Shown here: positions 24,801-38,294 of the stretch, in pieces
How positions within the stretch are numbered: position 1 is the stretch's first letter
How the letters are laid out: each line of letters opens with the position of its first letter
Assembly (NCBI GenBank): GCA_001465025.1
Contig: LNDO01000083.1
Coordinates: 1-64,000, forward strand
DNA length: 64,000 nt
DNA from: Pseudomonas sp. Ga0074129
Lineage (GTDB): Bacteria > Pseudomonadota > Gammaproteobacteria > Pseudomonadales > Pseudomonadaceae
Reading direction: 5' to 3'
The notes under the pieces: model-generated
The model's database searches: none
The model's input: only the letters and a program-made list of their open reading frames with translations
What the model was told of the DNA's origin: nothing
Made by a program: the position numbers and the translations under genes

Positions 24801-25973
24801 TTAAGCGCGTTGAACCCGGCGGGTAAACAAAGAAAAGCTCACAGCCAGTACGCCGCAGCTGAAAATCACAGCCGCAACTGGCCAGGCGCTGCCGTCATGC
24901 AGTACACCCACCATAGCCGCTGCGCTGGCGGCAATTACAAACTGCACACTGCCTAGCAGCGCGGACGCGCTGCCGGCATGGTTGCCTTGCCCCGACATAG
25001 CGCACGCCGACGCGTTGGGCAGCAAAATACCCAAGCTGGCAATACACCCAAACAGCGGAATCAGTAATGGCCACAGGGCCAGCGGTTTGCTCAACGCCAC
25101 CAGCAACAAGCCCAAGCCACACGCCAAGTAAAACCATACTGTTTTACCCAGCCAATACGCCGGTCCATGCCTGGCAACCAACCAGGCATTGAGCTGCGCG
25201 ACCAGAATAAAACCCAGCGCATTACTACCGAACAGCCAGCCGTAATGCTCAGCAGGAATGCCGTAAAGCTCGATAAAAATAAACGGTGAGCCGGCGATGT
25301 AGGCAAACATGCCGGCAATCGCGAAACCACCAGTCAAGGCGTACCCCATAAATGGCAGATCCGCAAAAAGGCGCTTGTACTCACCCAACGCCCCCCGCAG
25401 CGGTGCCGGCGGGGCATCGTCAGCCAGGGTTTCCGGCAACCATTTGGCCACTGCCAGCAAGCAGGCAAAACTAAACAGCGTCAGGCAGATAAAAATCGAT
25501 GGCCAGCCCAGGCTGCTGAGCAGCAGTCCTCCGGCCAGCGGCGCAAGAATCGGCGCCAGGCCCATTACCAGCATCAGCTGGGAAAACACCTTGGCCGAGC
25601 TGATCGGGTCACACATGTCACGCACCACGGCACGCGACACGACCATCCCCGCACAACCGCCCAAAGCCTGCACAAAACGAGCAGCAATCAGCCACTCAAG
25701 ACTCGGTGCCAGGGCGCAGGCCAGTGATGCCAGGCTGAATAAGGCCACCCCAACCAGCAATGGTTTGCGTCGGCCAAAGCGGTCCGCCATCGGGCCATAG
25801 ATCAATTGCCCAATGGCCAGTCCGACAAAGTAAGACGCTAGCGAGAGCTGCACATGCTCAACATCGGTGGCAAACGCACGCGCCAAGGCGGGGAAACTGG
25901 GCAGGTAAAAATCGATGGCCAACGGGCCAAAGGCGCTCAGCGCGCCCAAAATCAGCAAAAGACGTAACGGCAT
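24801..25973 (-). CDS. Bcr/CflA-family MFS drug exporter
   Basis: The 390-residue protein has twelve predicted spans of the major facilitator superfamily DHA1 group. Motif A is YGPMADRFGRRKPLL near residue 60, and the Bcr/CflA beginning is LGALSAFGPLAIDFYLPSFP. Such proteins export bicyclomycin, chloramphenicol or sulfonamides, and some export peptides or amino acids; the substrate here is unknown. The start at 25973 (MPLRLLL) fits the family, whereas the frame extends upstream into a repeat region. It is convergent with the small gene before it, 14 bases apart. Confidence 0.87.
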   Translation of the reverse strand: MPLRLLLILGALSAFGPLAIDFYLPSFPALARAFATDVEHVQLSLASYFVGLAIGQLIYGPMADRFGRRKPLLVGVALFSLASLACALAPSLEWLIAARFVQALGGCAGMVVSRAVVRDMCDPISSAKVFSQLMLVMGLAPILAPLAGGLLLSSLGWPSIFICLTLFSFACLLAVAKWLPETLADDAPPAPLRGALGEYKRLFADLPFMGYALTGGFAIAGMFAYIAGSPFIFIELYGIPAEHYGWLFGSNALGFILVAQLNAWLVARHGPAYWLGKTVWFYLACGLGLLLVALSKPLALWPLLIPLFGCIASLGILLPNASACAMSGQGNHAGSASALLGSVQFVIAASAAAMVGVLHDGSAWPVAAVIFSCGVLAVSFSLFTRRVQRA

Positions 25974-26007
25974 GAGTATCCAGAAATGTAAAAACAGATG
26001 GGCCGTT

Positions 26008-26072
26008 GTAGCTCGGATAAACCGCGGGCTACAACGGACTGACAAACCGCTCCCGGATTGCATCCGGGCTAC
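26008..26072. repeat. Two GTAG..CTAC palindromes in tandem
   Basis: A diverged copy (GTAGCTCGG...CGGGCTAC, 26008-26032) is followed by a better copy (CCCGGATTGCATCCGGG, ending GGGCTAC, 26051-26072). They belong to the same family as 4661-4685. They fill the gap between the MFS gene and the RND permease gene. Confidence 0.7.
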
Positions 26073-26099
26073 GGCTTGCCCCTAACAGAAGGCCGCAGG

Positions 26100-29000
26100 T
26101 CAAACCGGCGTATCGACCTTTTTACGGCGTTTGCCCAGTTTCTCGGCGAATGACTCCACCAGCAGGTAGAACATCGGGATGAGGAAGATCGCCAGCACGG
26201 TCGCCGCGATCATGCCGCCAATCACCCCTGTACCAATCGAGTGACGGCTCGCCGAGCCGGCGCCCGTACTGATCGCCAGAGGCACCACACCGAGGATAAA
26301 GGCCAGCGACGTCATGATGATCGGGCGGAAACGCAGGCGTGACGCCTCCAGTGCCGACTCGAAGATGCTCATGCCCTGCTGCCTGCAGAGCACGGCGAAC
26401 TCGACAATCAGAATGGCGTTTTTCGCCGCCAGACCAATCAGCGTGACCAAACCCACTTGGAAGTACAGGTCGTTCTCGATGCCGCGCAGCCACACCGCGA
26501 GAATCGCCCCGAATACTGCAAATGGCACCGCCGTGACCACCGCCAAAGGCAGCGTCCAGCGCTCGTACTGCGCGGCCAGAATCAGGAAGACCATGATCAG
26601 ACCAAAGATAAAGGCGCTGCTGCCGGAACCTTGGGTGGCAATTTCCTGATAGGCCGAGCCGGTCCAGCCAATGCTGTATTCCGCGCCCAGCACCTCATTG
26701 GCCACTTCCTGAATGGCAGTGAGCGCCTGCCCGGAACTGTAACCAGGAGCCGGCCCGCCGAGGATTTTCGCCGCTGGGTAGACGTTGAAGCGCGCGTAGG
26801 TATCCGGGCCCAGAATGCGCTGCACCTTGACCAAACTGGCCAGCGAGACCAACTCGCCACTGGCGGCACGCACGTAAACTTGCGACAGGTCTTCGGGCTT
26901 ACTGCGGAACTCTGCCTCAGCCTGCAAGCTGACCTGGAAGGTGCGGCCGTACAAGCTGAAATCGTTGACGTAGTAACTGCCAAAGGTAGCCTGCATGGCG
27001 GTGAACACATCGTTCACTGGCACACCCAAGGCGCGGGCCTTGGTACGGTCAAGGTCAATGAAGTACTGCGGCACATTGGCGCTGAATGTACTTTGCACGC
27101 CGGCCAGTTCCGGGCGTTTGGCAGCCGCCGCCAAAAAGGCCTGCACCTTGGTCGCCAACTCGGCCGTGGTGCCACCACTGCGGTCCTGAATGTAACCTTC
27201 AAAGCCACCGGTGGTGCTCATGCCGGTAATCGGCGGCGGATTGAAGCTCAGTACCACGCCGTCCTTCTGCGCCGCGCCCATGCCCATGAACTCCCGCGTC
27301 AGGTTGCGCGCATCCAGTTCAGGCGTGGTCCGCTCGCTCCAGTCGTTGAGCGGCACAAAGGACACCCCGGCATTGCTGCGCGTACCCGAGGAGAGGATGT
27401 CGAAGCCGGCGAACGTCACCACATCCTTCACCGCCGGGTGTGCCATCAGCTGTTGCGTGACATCGCTGGTCAGGGTTTCAGTACGCGTCAGCGAGGCGGC
27501 AGGCGGCAGGAAGTAGGCGTTGATCACATAGCCTTGGTCTTCACTGGGCACCAGCGAGCTGGGCACGCGGTTGAACAGCATCACCATCAGCACAATCATC
27601 ACGCCAAACAGCAGCAGCCCAACAGCCGAACGCTTAAGGAAGAAACGCACGCCAGCGGTATAGCCATTGGTCAGCCTATCGAACACGCGGTTGAAGGCCC
27701 GAAACGGCGCGGCAGGTTCGTGGTGGCCGGGCTTGAGCAGCAAGGCACAAAGGGCCGGGCTTAGCGTCAGAGCGACAATGCCGGAGATGACCACCGATAC
27801 AGCAATGGTGATGGCGAACTGTTTATACATCTCCCCGGCCAAGCCGCCGAGGAAGCCCACCGGCACAAACACCGCGCAGAGTACCAATACGATCGCAACG
27901 ATCGGCCCGGTTACCTCCTCCATGGCTTTGATGGTGGCTTCACGTGGGCCGACCTTATCGGTGGCCATCACCCGCTCGACGTTCTCAATCACCACAATGG
28001 CATCGTCCACCACAATACCGATGGCCAGCACCATGCCGAACAAGGTCAGCAGGTTGATGGAGAACCCGAGCATGTACATACCGGCAAAGGTGCCGACCAA
28101 GGACACAGGAATGGCCAGCACCGGAATCAGCGTGGCACGCCAGTTCTGCAGGAAGATAAAGACCACCAACACCACCAGCACCAAGGCCTCGAAGAAGGTA
28201 TGGATCACCTCTTCAATCGAGACTTGCACAAACTTGGTGGTGTCGTAGGGCACCTTGTAGGTCATGCCGCTGGGGAAGGTCTTGGACAGACGCTCCAGGG
28301 TGGTACTGACCGCCTCGGCGGTGTCCAGGGCGTTGGCACCCGGCTGCAAATACACGCCAAACGCGGCGTTTTGCTGGCCGTTGAGCGAGGTCATCAGCGA
28401 ATAATCCTGAGCCCCCAATTCAATGCGTGCGACGTCTTTGAGCAGCAGGCTGGCGCCAGTTTCGTCGGTTCGCAGGATGACATTTTCAAACTCTTTCGGG
28501 TCGGTAAACCGCCCTTGCGTGGTCACCGTATAAGTAAAGTCCTGCTCCTGCTTGAGTGGCTGCTGACCAAAGCTGCCCGCAGCAAACTGCGAGTTCTGCT
28601 CACGGATCGAGTTGACCACATCCGTTGGCGTGAGGTTGAACTGCGCCAGCTTATCGGGCCGCAGCCAGATGCGCATGGAGTAGTCCTTGGAGCCGAACTG
28701 GCTGACGTCGCCCACACCCGGCAGGCGCTTGAGTTCGTCGATCACGTTGATCAACGCGTAGTTGCTGATATACACCGGGTCACGCGAGCCATCCGGCGAA
28801 TACAACGTCACGACTTGAAGAATGTCGGACGACTTCTTCTGCACCTTGACGCCCTGACGGCGCACTTCTTCAGGCAACTTGGCCAGTGCGGCCTGCACCC
28901 GGTTGTTGACGTCGATGGTGGCTTGATCGGGGTCGCGGCCCACTTCGAAGTACACCGACAAACTCATGACGTTACCGCCCGAGTTGGACTGCTGGTAAAT

Positions 29001-29228
29001 CATGCCCTCCACGCCGTTGATTGACTGCTCCAGCGGCGCCGCGACGGTTTCAGCGATCACCTGAGCACTGGCACCGGCATAGCTGGCCGTGACCGAGACC
29101 TGCGGCGGCAGGATCTGTGGATACTGGGCGATGGGTAGCGTACGCATGGCCATTAATCCGGCCAGTACGATGACAATCGAGATGACCGCTGCAAACACCG
29201 GACGGTCGATAAAGAAGCGTGAGATCAC
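26100..29228 (-). CDS. RND multidrug efflux permease (HAE1 family)
   Basis: The 1042-residue AcrB-like inner-membrane pump has twelve spans, two large periplasmic loops and a proton-relay pair in [18 protein letters not shown]. The first residues ([20 protein letters not shown]) are those of the MexB/MexF/AcrB group. It expels hydrophobic drugs or toxic compounds using proton influx, in complex with the adaptor encoded just upstream and an outer-membrane channel. No outer-membrane factor gene follows, so it probably borrows one encoded elsewhere. The permease starts 12 bases after the adaptor stop. Substrates cannot be predicted from sequence alone. Confidence 0.9.
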   Translation of the reverse strand: MISRFFIDRPVFAAVISIVIVLAGLMAMRTLPIAQYPQILPPQVSVTASYAGASAQVIAETVAAPLEQSINGVEGMIYQQSNSGGNVMSLSVYFEVGRDPDQATIDVNNRVQAALAKLPEEVRRQGVKVQKKSSDILQVVTLYSPDGSRDPVYISNYALINVIDELKRLPGVGDVSQFGSKDYSMRIWLRPDKLAQFNLTPTDVVNSIREQNSQFAAGSFGQQPLKQEQDFTYTVTTQGRFTDPKEFENVILRTDETGASLLLKDVARIELGAQDYSLMTSLNGQQNAAFGVYLQPGANALDTAEAVSTTLERLSKTFPSGMTYKVPYDTTKFVQVSIEEVIHTFFEALVLVVLVVFIFLQNWRATLIPVLAIPVSLVGTFAGMYMLGFSINLLTLFGMVLAIGIVVDDAIVVIENVERVMATDKVGPREATIKAMEEVTGPIVAIVLVLCAVFVPVGFLGGLAGEMYKQFAITIAVSVVISGIVALTLSPALCALLLKPGHHEPAAPFRAFNRVFDRLTNGYTAGVRFFLKRSAVGLLLFGVMIVLMVMLFNRVPSSLVPSEDQGYVINAYFLPPAASLTRTETLTSDVTQQLMAHPAVKDVVTFAGFDILSSGTRSNAGVSFVPLNDWSERTTPELDARNLTREFMGMGAAQKDGVVLSFNPPPITGMSTTGGFEGYIQDRSGGTTAELATKVQAFLAAAAKRPELAGVQSTFSANVPQYFIDLDRTKARALGVPVNDVFTAMQATFGSYYVNDFSLYGRTFQVSLQAEAEFRSKPEDLSQVYVRAASGELVSLASLVKVQRILGPDTYARFNVYPAAKILGGPAPGYSSGQALTAIQEVANEVLGAEYSIGWTGSAYQEIATQGSGSSAFIFGLIMVFLILAAQYERWTLPLAVVTAVPFAVFGAILAVWLRGIENDLYFQVGLVTLIGLAAKNAILIVEFAVLCRQQGMSIFESALEASRLRFRPIIMTSLAFILGVVPLAISTGAGSASRHSIGTGVIGGMIAATVLAIFLIPMFYLLVESFAEKLGKRRKKVDTPV

Positions 29229-29240
29229 GGCAGACGCTCC

Positions 29241-30377
29241 TTAAGCGGGATTGGCGGCGGGGGCGGCAATACGCACAGGGGTATCGGGTCGCACCTTAGG
29301 CAGGCCTTCGACGATAACCCGATCACCAGCACTGATGCCCGAGACAATTACCCAGCGGCCCTTGGCGGTGTGCCCGGTTGTTACCTGGCGCATACGTGCA
29401 ATCCCAGCGTCATCAACGATATAGACAAAGGTGCCACCGGGACCTTGAGCAACCGCACGCTCAGGCAGGGTCATGGCATTGGGAATGCTCAGACCCAAGA
29501 CACGCACACGAACAAACTGACCAGGCAGCAAGGTTTGTTCGGGGTTGGGTACAACTGCGCGGGAGCTGACGGCCCCTGTGGTGCGATCAACCAGGCTGTC
29601 GGTGAAGTCGACCTTGCCCTCAAGCGGGTAAACCGAGCCGTCGCCCAAGGTGATCTGCACACTCATCTTGCCGTCTTCGGGCAACACTAGGCTGCCGTTC
29701 TGCAGGCCGCTGCGCACGCTTTCCACATCCGAATCCGGGGCGGCAAAGTTGACGTAGATGGGGTCGAGTTGAGTGATGTTGCTCAGCAGGCTGGCATTCG
29801 GATCACCGGCCACCATCAGGCTGCCTTCAGAGACGGTTTCTTTGCTGGTGATACCGGAAATCGGCGCTTTAACCGTGGTGTAATCCAAGTCAATCTGCTT
29901 GGACATCACCTCGGCCTCGGCGGCCTGGATATTGGCTTTGCTTTGCTCAAAGTTGGAAATGGCGTTGTCCAGTTCACTCTCACTGGCGAAGCCCTTTTTC
30001 TGCAATTCACGGATGCGCTTGAGGTCACGCTCAGTTTGACGGTAGCGCGCCTGCTCTTGCGCCAGCGCGGCCTTGGCCCGCGTCAGTGCGGCTTGGTAGA
30101 TGCGCGGGTCAATGCGGAACATCACCTGCCCCTGCTTGACCTGGCTACCCTCGCGGTAAGTGCGCTCCTGCAAAATGCCACTGACCTGTGCACGCACCTG
30201 AACTTCGCGGAATCCTGCAGTGCGCGCGGAGTACTCCAGTTCGAGCGGCAGGGATTGCACCTGAACGGTTTCGACCACCACTTCAGGGGCGGGGGGTGCA
30301 TCGGCAGCCTGCAGCGCAGGTATGACAGCCACCAACGCAAGTAGGGCTGCAGCGGATAGGGGGCGGGCAAGGAACAT
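29241..30377 (-). CDS. RND efflux periplasmic adaptor (membrane fusion protein)
   Basis: The 378-residue exported adaptor has a signal peptide ending near residue 24 (PALQAADA). Its lipoyl, alpha-hairpin, beta-barrel order is seen in LPLELEYSARTAGFREVQVR, a charged coiled-coil at about 85-150 and APISGITSKETVSEG. It links the inner-membrane pump to an outer-membrane channel. No lipobox is seen, unlike MexA. The start at 30377 follows CTGGAG. It is the first gene of the adaptor-permease operon and is divergent from a TetR-type repressor gene. Confidence 0.88.
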   Translation of the reverse strand: MFLARPLSAAALLALVAVIPALQAADAPPAPEVVVETVQVQSLPLELEYSARTAGFREVQVRAQVSGILQERTYREGSQVKQGQVMFRIDPRIYQAALTRAKAALAQEQARYRQTERDLKRIRELQKKGFASESELDNAISNFEQSKANIQAAEAEVMSKQIDLDYTTVKAPISGITSKETVSEGSLMVAGDPNASLLSNITQLDPIYVNFAAPDSDVESVRSGLQNGSLVLPEDGKMSVQITLGDGSVYPLEGKVDFTDSLVDRTTGAVSSRAVVPNPEQTLLPGQFVRVRVLGLSIPNAMTLPERAVAQGPGGTFVYIVDDAGIARMRQVTTGHTAKGRWVIVSGISAGDRVIVEGLPKVRPDTPVRIAAPAANPA

Positions 30378-30428
30378 GGATGTCTCCAGATAAACGCAAG
30401 GCACGACGTTTGAGACGGACAATGCTAG

Positions 30429-30450
30429 TTACATACACAACTGTTTGTAA
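30429..30450. promoter_or_regulatory. TtgR/AcrR-type operator in the divergent promoter region
   Basis: TTACATACACAACTGTTTGTAA is an imperfect palindrome with arms TTACA(T/A)ACA, closely resembling the TTACAAACA core of the P. putida TtgR operator as I remember it. It lies midway between the efflux operon and the TetR gene and probably represses both. Confidence 0.6.
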
Positions 30451-30516
30451 ATAGAACATTGCGCTTAACTTAATTACACTCAGCGCTTGAGACTAGCCAG
30501 TAATACGCCTGCCGCC

Positions 30517-31146
30517 ATGCGCCGAACCAAAGAAGAAGCCGAGAAAACCCGCATTGCCATCTTGCAGGCCGCTGAAACGTTGTTTCTGGAGAAGGGCGTC
30601 GCCAACAGCAGCCTCGAACATATCGCCCGACATGCTGGCGTTACGCGCGGCGCGGTGTATTGGCACTTTGCTAACAAGGCCGATCTGTTCAACGCCATGC
30701 TTAACCAGGTGCGCCTTCCGCCTGAGCAACTGGCTGAACGCATGCGCGGCTGCCCTGAACATGACCCGCTACTGACGTTGCGTACTGTGTGCATCGACGC
30801 CATCAGTAACCTGGCACGCGATGATCAAAAACGCCGTATTTTTACGATTTTGCTGCGCCGCTGCGAGTTTACCGAGGAGTTGCGCGAGGCCGAGAAACGC
30901 CACGAAGCCTTCATCAACCTTTTTATCGAACTCTGCGAGCAGCAATTCAGCAGCCCGGCAATCCAACCGCGCCTGCACAATGGCATGAGCCCGCGCCTGG
31001 CAGCTCGAGCGGTGCACGGCTTAATTGTCGGCCTGTTTCATGACTGGCTGCGCGACAACAACCTGTTCGACCCGCTTTGCGATACTGCGCCTTTGGTTGA
31101 TGCCTGCTTTCGTGGACTGATCCGCGATTGGCCAACCCCAAACTGA
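30517..31146 (+). CDS. TetR-family repressor of the RND efflux operon (AcrR/TtgR type)
   Basis: The 209-residue protein begins MRRTKEEAEKTRIAILQAAE. A TetR helix-turn-helix lies at about 12-58 (SSLEHIARHAGVTRGAVYWH), followed by a C-terminal ligand domain of the AcrR/TtgR C-terminal family (DAISNLARDDQKRRIFTILL). It is divergent from the adaptor-permease operon with a palindromic operator in between, so local repression relieved by drug binding is likely. The ATG at 30517 is preferred over an upstream TTG because it gives the family N-terminus. Confidence 0.87.
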   Translation: MRRTKEEAEKTRIAILQAAETLFLEKGVANSSLEHIARHAGVTRGAVYWHFANKADLFNAMLNQVRLPPEQLAERMRGCPEHDPLLTLRTVCIDAISNLARDDQKRRIFTILLRRCEFTEELREAEKRHEAFINLFIELCEQQFSSPAIQPRLHNGMSPRLAARAVHGLIVGLFHDWLRDNNLFDPLCDTAPLVDACFRGLIRDWPTPN

Positions 31147-31150
31147 CGGG

Positions 31151-31363
31151 TTAGGACAAGCCAACGCAATAACCCGCCTCTGCAATCGCCACAATCAACT
31201 CATCGCTGGGCAAATTGCTGACAACCCGCACCTCACCGCCCTGCAGCTTGACCTTCACCTCAGCACTTGCATCACGCGCCTGAACAGCCTCAGTGACGGC
31301 TTTAATACAGTGATCACAAGTCATGCCTTCGACCCGAAATGTATGAATGCTTGCTGCTGACAT
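31151..31363 (-). CDS. CopZ-like heavy-metal-binding chaperone
   Basis: The 70-residue protein consists of a single HMA domain with the metal site GMTCDHC near residue 15. Such proteins carry Cu(I) to P-type ATPases or to sensor proteins. No copper ATPase gene is adjacent. It is convergent with the TetR gene (4-base gap) and lies downstream of the lpxC terminator. The start at 31363 follows AGAGG. Confidence 0.83.
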   Translation of the reverse strand: MSAASIHTFRVEGMTCDHCIKAVTEAVQARDASAEVKVKLQGGEVRVVSNLPSDELIVAIAEAGYCVGLS

Positions 31364-31435
31364 CGCGAAATACCTCTGGATGAAATTAAGACCCACAGTT
31401 TGTCCCGTGCTATTGGGGTAGGGTCAAGATAAAAA

Positions 31436-31457
31436 AAGGCCACCCTGAGGTGGCCTT
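31436..31457 (-). terminator. Terminator of the dcw cluster after lpxC
   Basis: AAGGCCACC (31436-31444) pairs with GGTGGCCTT (31449-31457) over a 4-base loop, and on the minus strand a run of T residues follows (A run 31431-31437). It marks the end of the lpxC transcript. Confidence 0.85.
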
Positions 31458-31483
31458 CAAAAGCAAAAAAGGAGAATGTTGCG

Positions 31484-32435
<952 letters not shown>

Positions 32436-32507
32436 CAATGGCCGGCGATGATAGCAGAACCGGCCTTTGCTGAACACCAATCACCCAGATACTCCTGATA
32501 CATTTCA

Positions 32508-33692
32508 TCAATCAGCCTGACGACGAAGGAAAGCCGGGATATCGAGATAATCCAGGTCATCCTGCGGGTTCAGTTTGGCTGCCGTTGCTGCACCGCCGTG
32601 ACTTTGACGTTGCACGGTCGGACGCTCGTAGTCTTTGTAATTAACGCTTTGCTCGCCACGTGCTGGCATTGCCTGACTGCTGGAGCTGGCGGCCACTTGC
32701 ACAGTATTGTCGATCACTTTGACCGGTTTCTCGATGCGCGCACCCAGGCCTGTAGCGACCACGGTTACGTGCAGTTCGTCGCGCATGTCCGGATCGATCA
32801 CGGTGCCAACCTTGACGGTGGCGTGCTCGGAGGCGAACTGCTCGATGATGTTACCGACGTCGGAGTACTCACCCAGGGACAGGTCAGGACCGGCTGTGAT
32901 ATTCACCAGGATGCCGCGCGCGCCTTGCAGGTTGACGTCTTCCAGCAGCGGGTTGCGGATCGCCGCTTCGGTGGCTTCACGTGCACGGTTAGGACCGCTG
33001 GCGCAGCCAGTACCCATCATCGCCATGCCCATTTCGCTCATCACAGTTTTCACGTCAGCGAAGTCGACGTTGATCATGCCCGGACGTTTGATGATATCGG
33101 AGATACCGCGCACAGCACCGGCCAGTACATCGTCCGCCTTGGCGAACGCCGACAGCAGGCTGGCGTCTTTGCCGAGGATGGTCAGCAGTTTTTCGTTCGG
33201 GATGGTGATCAGCGAGTCGACGCTTTCCGACAATGCGCGAATACCTTCTTCGGCGATCAGCATGCGCTTCTTGCCTTCGAACGGGAACGGACGGGTCACC
33301 ACCGCAACGGTGAGAATGCCCATTTCTTTGGCCACTTGGGCAATTACAGGGGCTGCACCGGTACCGGTACCGCCGCCCATGCCAGTGGTGATAAAGACCA
33401 TGTCAGTGCCGGCCAGCACTTCAGCGATACGCTCGCGATCTTCCATGGCCGCCTGACGGCCAACTTCTGGATTGGCACCGGCGCCAAGCCCTTTGGTCAC
33501 TGCAGTGCCCAGTTGCAGCACAGTGCGTGCACCAATGTTTTTCAGCGCTTGTGCGTCCGTGTTGGCGCAAATGAATTCCACGCCTTCAATGTTGTTTTTC
33601 GCCATGTGATTAACGGCATTACCGCCGCCGCCACCCACGCCGATGACCTTGATAACTGCACTAGCTGGAGCGCTGTCTACGAGTTCGAACAT
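32508..33692 (-). CDS. ftsZ: Cell division protein FtsZ
   Basis: The 394-residue tubulin-like GTPase polymerises into the division ring at mid-cell. The nucleotide-binding signature GGGTGTG is at 106-112. The C-terminal peptide DYLDIPAFLRRQAD binds FtsA and ZipA, and the linker before it is variable. AGGAGAGGG precedes the ATG. It follows ftsA by 44 bases, the largest gap in the cluster core after lpxC, in line with extra regulation of FtsZ levels. Confidence 0.98.
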   Translation of the reverse strand: MFELVDSAPASAVIKVIGVGGGGGNAVNHMAKNNIEGVEFICANTDAQALKNIGARTVLQLGTAVTKGLGAGANPEVGRQAAMEDRERIAEVLAGTDMVFITTGMGGGTGTGAAPVIAQVAKEMGILTVAVVTRPFPFEGKKRMLIAEEGIRALSESVDSLITIPNEKLLTILGKDASLLSAFAKADDVLAGAVRGISDIIKRPGMINVDFADVKTVMSEMGMAMMGTGCASGPNRAREATEAAIRNPLLEDVNLQGARGILVNITAGPDLSLGEYSDVGNIIEQFASEHATVKVGTVIDPDMRDELHVTVVATGLGARIEKPVKVIDNTVQVAASSSSQAMPARGEQSVNYKDYERPTVQRQSHGGAATAAKLNPQDDLDYLDIPAFLRRQAD

Positions 33693-33736
33693 TTCCCTCT
33701 CCTTTTTACTTTCTAGTTATAACGCCTACTGCAAAA

Positions 33737-34984
33737 TCAAAAATTGCCCTGGATCCAGCGTTTAAGCCGTTCCAAGACAGGTTGTTTGGGTTCGTCGCTA
33801 AAATTGCCCAGCGCAGACATGGATAAGCCGTCGGCCTGCTTTTGCAGTCCATACAGCAACAGGCCTACGCCGGTGGAATAGATGGGGTTACGCACAACGT
33901 CGGCCAATCCTTTGACACCTTGCGGCACGCCCAAGCGCACCGGCATATGGAAAATCTCTTCGGCCAACTCGACGGCGCCTTCCATTTTCGCGGTGCCACC
34001 GGTCAACACGATGCCGGCGGGAATCAGATCTTCGTAGCCGCTGCGGCGCAGTTCAGCCTGAATCAGGGTGAACAGCTCGTCGTAACGCGGCTCAACCACT
34101 TCAGCCAGGGACTGACGCGACAGGTCGCGCGGCGGACGATCACCGACGCTCGGCACCTTGATGGTCTCGCCTGCACCGGCCAGTTTGGCTAATGCGCAAG
34201 CATATCGAATCTTGATCTCTTCGGCATACTGCGTTGGCGTGCGCAGGGCCATAGCGATGTCATTTGTGACTTGATCGCCAGCAATCGGGATCACCGCGGT
34301 GTGGCGGATTGCGCCTTCGGTGAAAATACAGATATCGGTGGTGCCGCCACCGATGTCAACCAGGCACACGCCCAGCTCTTTCTCATCGTCAGTGAGCACG
34401 GCATAGGCCGATGCCAGTTGCTCCAGGATGATGTCATCCACCTCCAGACCGCAGCGGCGCACGCACTTCTCGATGTTCTGCGCGGCGTTCACAGCGCAGG
34501 TAACGACGTGCACTTTGGCTTCTAGGCGCACGCCTGACATGCCCAGTGGCTCACGCACGCCTTCCTGGTTATCGATCACGTAATCCTGCGGCAGGGTGTG
34601 CAGCACGCGCTGATCGGCCGGAATGGCGACAGCCTGGGCAGCGTCGAGTACGCGCTCCAGATCGGCCGGGCTGACTTCACGATCACGAATGGCGACGATG
34701 CCGTGGCTGTTAAGGCTGCGGATATGGTTGCCCGCCACGCCGACAAACGCGGAGTGGATACGGCAGCCGGCCATCAGCTGGGCCTCTTCCACTGCGCGCT
34801 GAATCGACTGCACGGTGGATTCAATATTCACCACCACGCCCTTTTTCAAGCCGCGCGATGGATGAGTGCCGATACCAACGATCTCCAACTGACCGTCAGC
34901 ATTCACTTCGCCAACCAGCGCCACCACCTTGGAGGTGCCGATATCGAGACCGACGATCATCTTGCCGCTCTGCACGTTTGCCAT
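33737..34984 (-). CDS. ftsA: Cell division protein FtsA
   Basis: The 415-residue actin-like ATPase tethers FtsZ filaments to the membrane through a C-terminal amphipathic helix (VLERLKRWIQGNF). Actin-fold motifs are GLDIGTSKVVALVGEV near the N-terminus and VDIGGGTTDICIF near 200. I place the start at ATG 34984 (MANVQSGK), the conserved N-terminus, rather than at GTG 35008, which overlaps ftsQ; CAGGAG lies upstream. Cytoplasmic face of the inner membrane. Confidence 0.96.
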   Translation of the reverse strand: MANVQSGKMIVGLDIGTSKVVALVGEVNADGQLEIVGIGTHPSRGLKKGVVVNIESTVQSIQRAVEEAQLMAGCRIHSAFVGVAGNHIRSLNSHGIVAIRDREVSPADLERVLDAAQAVAIPADQRVLHTLPQDYVIDNQEGVREPLGMSGVRLEAKVHVVTCAVNAAQNIEKCVRRCGLEVDDIILEQLASAYAVLTDDEKELGVCLVDIGGGTTDICIFTEGAIRHTAVIPIAGDQVTNDIAMALRTPTQYAEEIKIRYACALAKLAGAGETIKVPSVGDRPPRDLSRQSLAEVVEPRYDELFTLIQAELRRSGYEDLIPAGIVLTGGTAKMEGAVELAEEIFHMPVRLGVPQGVKGLADVVRNPIYSTGVGLLLYGLQKQADGLSMSALGNFSDEPKQPVLERLKRWIQGNF

Positions 34985-35004
34985 GGCTTTCATCTTCTCC
35001 TGAT

Positions 35005-35880
35005 TCACTGCACGACAGCGGCTTCAGCCGCTGCGGGCGCTACCGGCTCTCGCCATGCCACGGCCAGGCCGTTGGCATAACGCAGATCGATCCGCGCAAT
35101 ATTCGTTTGTTGCTCTTTCAAGGCCTTGTCGTATATGGCCGAGAAGCGGCGCATTTTTTCCACCAGATGGTCACGGCCCAGCAGCACTTCGATGCCTTGC
35201 CCGGTCGACAAGAACCAACTGCCACGTTCACGCAACTCCAAACGCGCCACGGAAAAGCCCATAGGCCGCAGCATCTGGCTGAGCACTTGGTATTGCTGCA
35301 TCACTTGCTGCTGGGCCCGCTTAGGACCATAAAGCTGCGGCAAGTGCTGGTAATTACTCACTTCCTGCGGGGCAAACGCTTCGCCCTGATTATTCAACAA
35401 TGCTTCGTCGCCCCAGCGAGCAATCGGCAACTGCTCTTCCAGGCGCACCACCAACTGATCGGGCCATACGCGGCGCACTTGGGCGCTGGCGATCCAAGGC
35501 ATCATTTCCAGCTCACGGTGCAGGCTAAGCAGGTCAACCTTGAAGAAACTGGCCGTGGCATAGGGCGCAATACGCTGCTGCACGGCTTGCTGGTTGACGA
35601 CGCTGAGATCGCCCTCGACGCTGATGCGCGCAATCGGCTGATCGGCATACGGCAGTGCGCGCAGCGAAAGTTCATACGCGCCGTAACCCAGTGCGAGCAG
35701 CAGCACTGGCCAGCTGATGCGTTTAAGCCATACCTTGGCACCGTCAACACGGGCCTTGGGCAGGCTCATGCGCAGGCTGATCGGTTCCTTGGCGACCATC
35801 CGGCTGGCGCCACGCGGCACAGGCTTGCCGCGCACGGGAGCGCGGTTCGAGCCTGGCGGGTGACGCAGCGCAGCGGTCAT
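35005..35880 (-). CDS. ftsQ: Cell division protein FtsQ
   Basis: The 291-residue bitopic inner-membrane protein has a basic cytoplasmic N-terminus, one span near 55-75 ([18 protein letters not shown]), a POTRA domain ([20 protein letters not shown]) and a beta domain. It recruits FtsL and FtsB to the divisome. The gene begins three bases after ddl and ends just before ftsA, in the standard order. The C-terminal Ala/Glu-rich tail is variable in the genus. Confidence 0.95.
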   Translation of the reverse strand: MTAALRHPPGSNRAPVRGKPVPRGASRMVAKEPISLRMSLPKARVDGAKVWLKRISWPVLLLALGYGAYELSLRALPYADQPIARISVEGDLSVVNQQAVQQRIAPYATASFFKVDLLSLHRELEMMPWIASAQVRRVWPDQLVVRLEEQLPIARWGDEALLNNQGEAFAPQEVSNYQHLPQLYGPKRAQQQVMQQYQVLSQMLRPMGFSVARLELRERGSWFLSTGQGIEVLLGRDHLVEKMRRFSAIYDKALKEQQTNIARIDLRYANGLAVAWREPVAPAAAEAAVVQ

Positions 35881-35883
35881 GGT

Positions 35884-38286
<2,403 letters not shown>

Positions 38287-38294
<8 letters not shown>

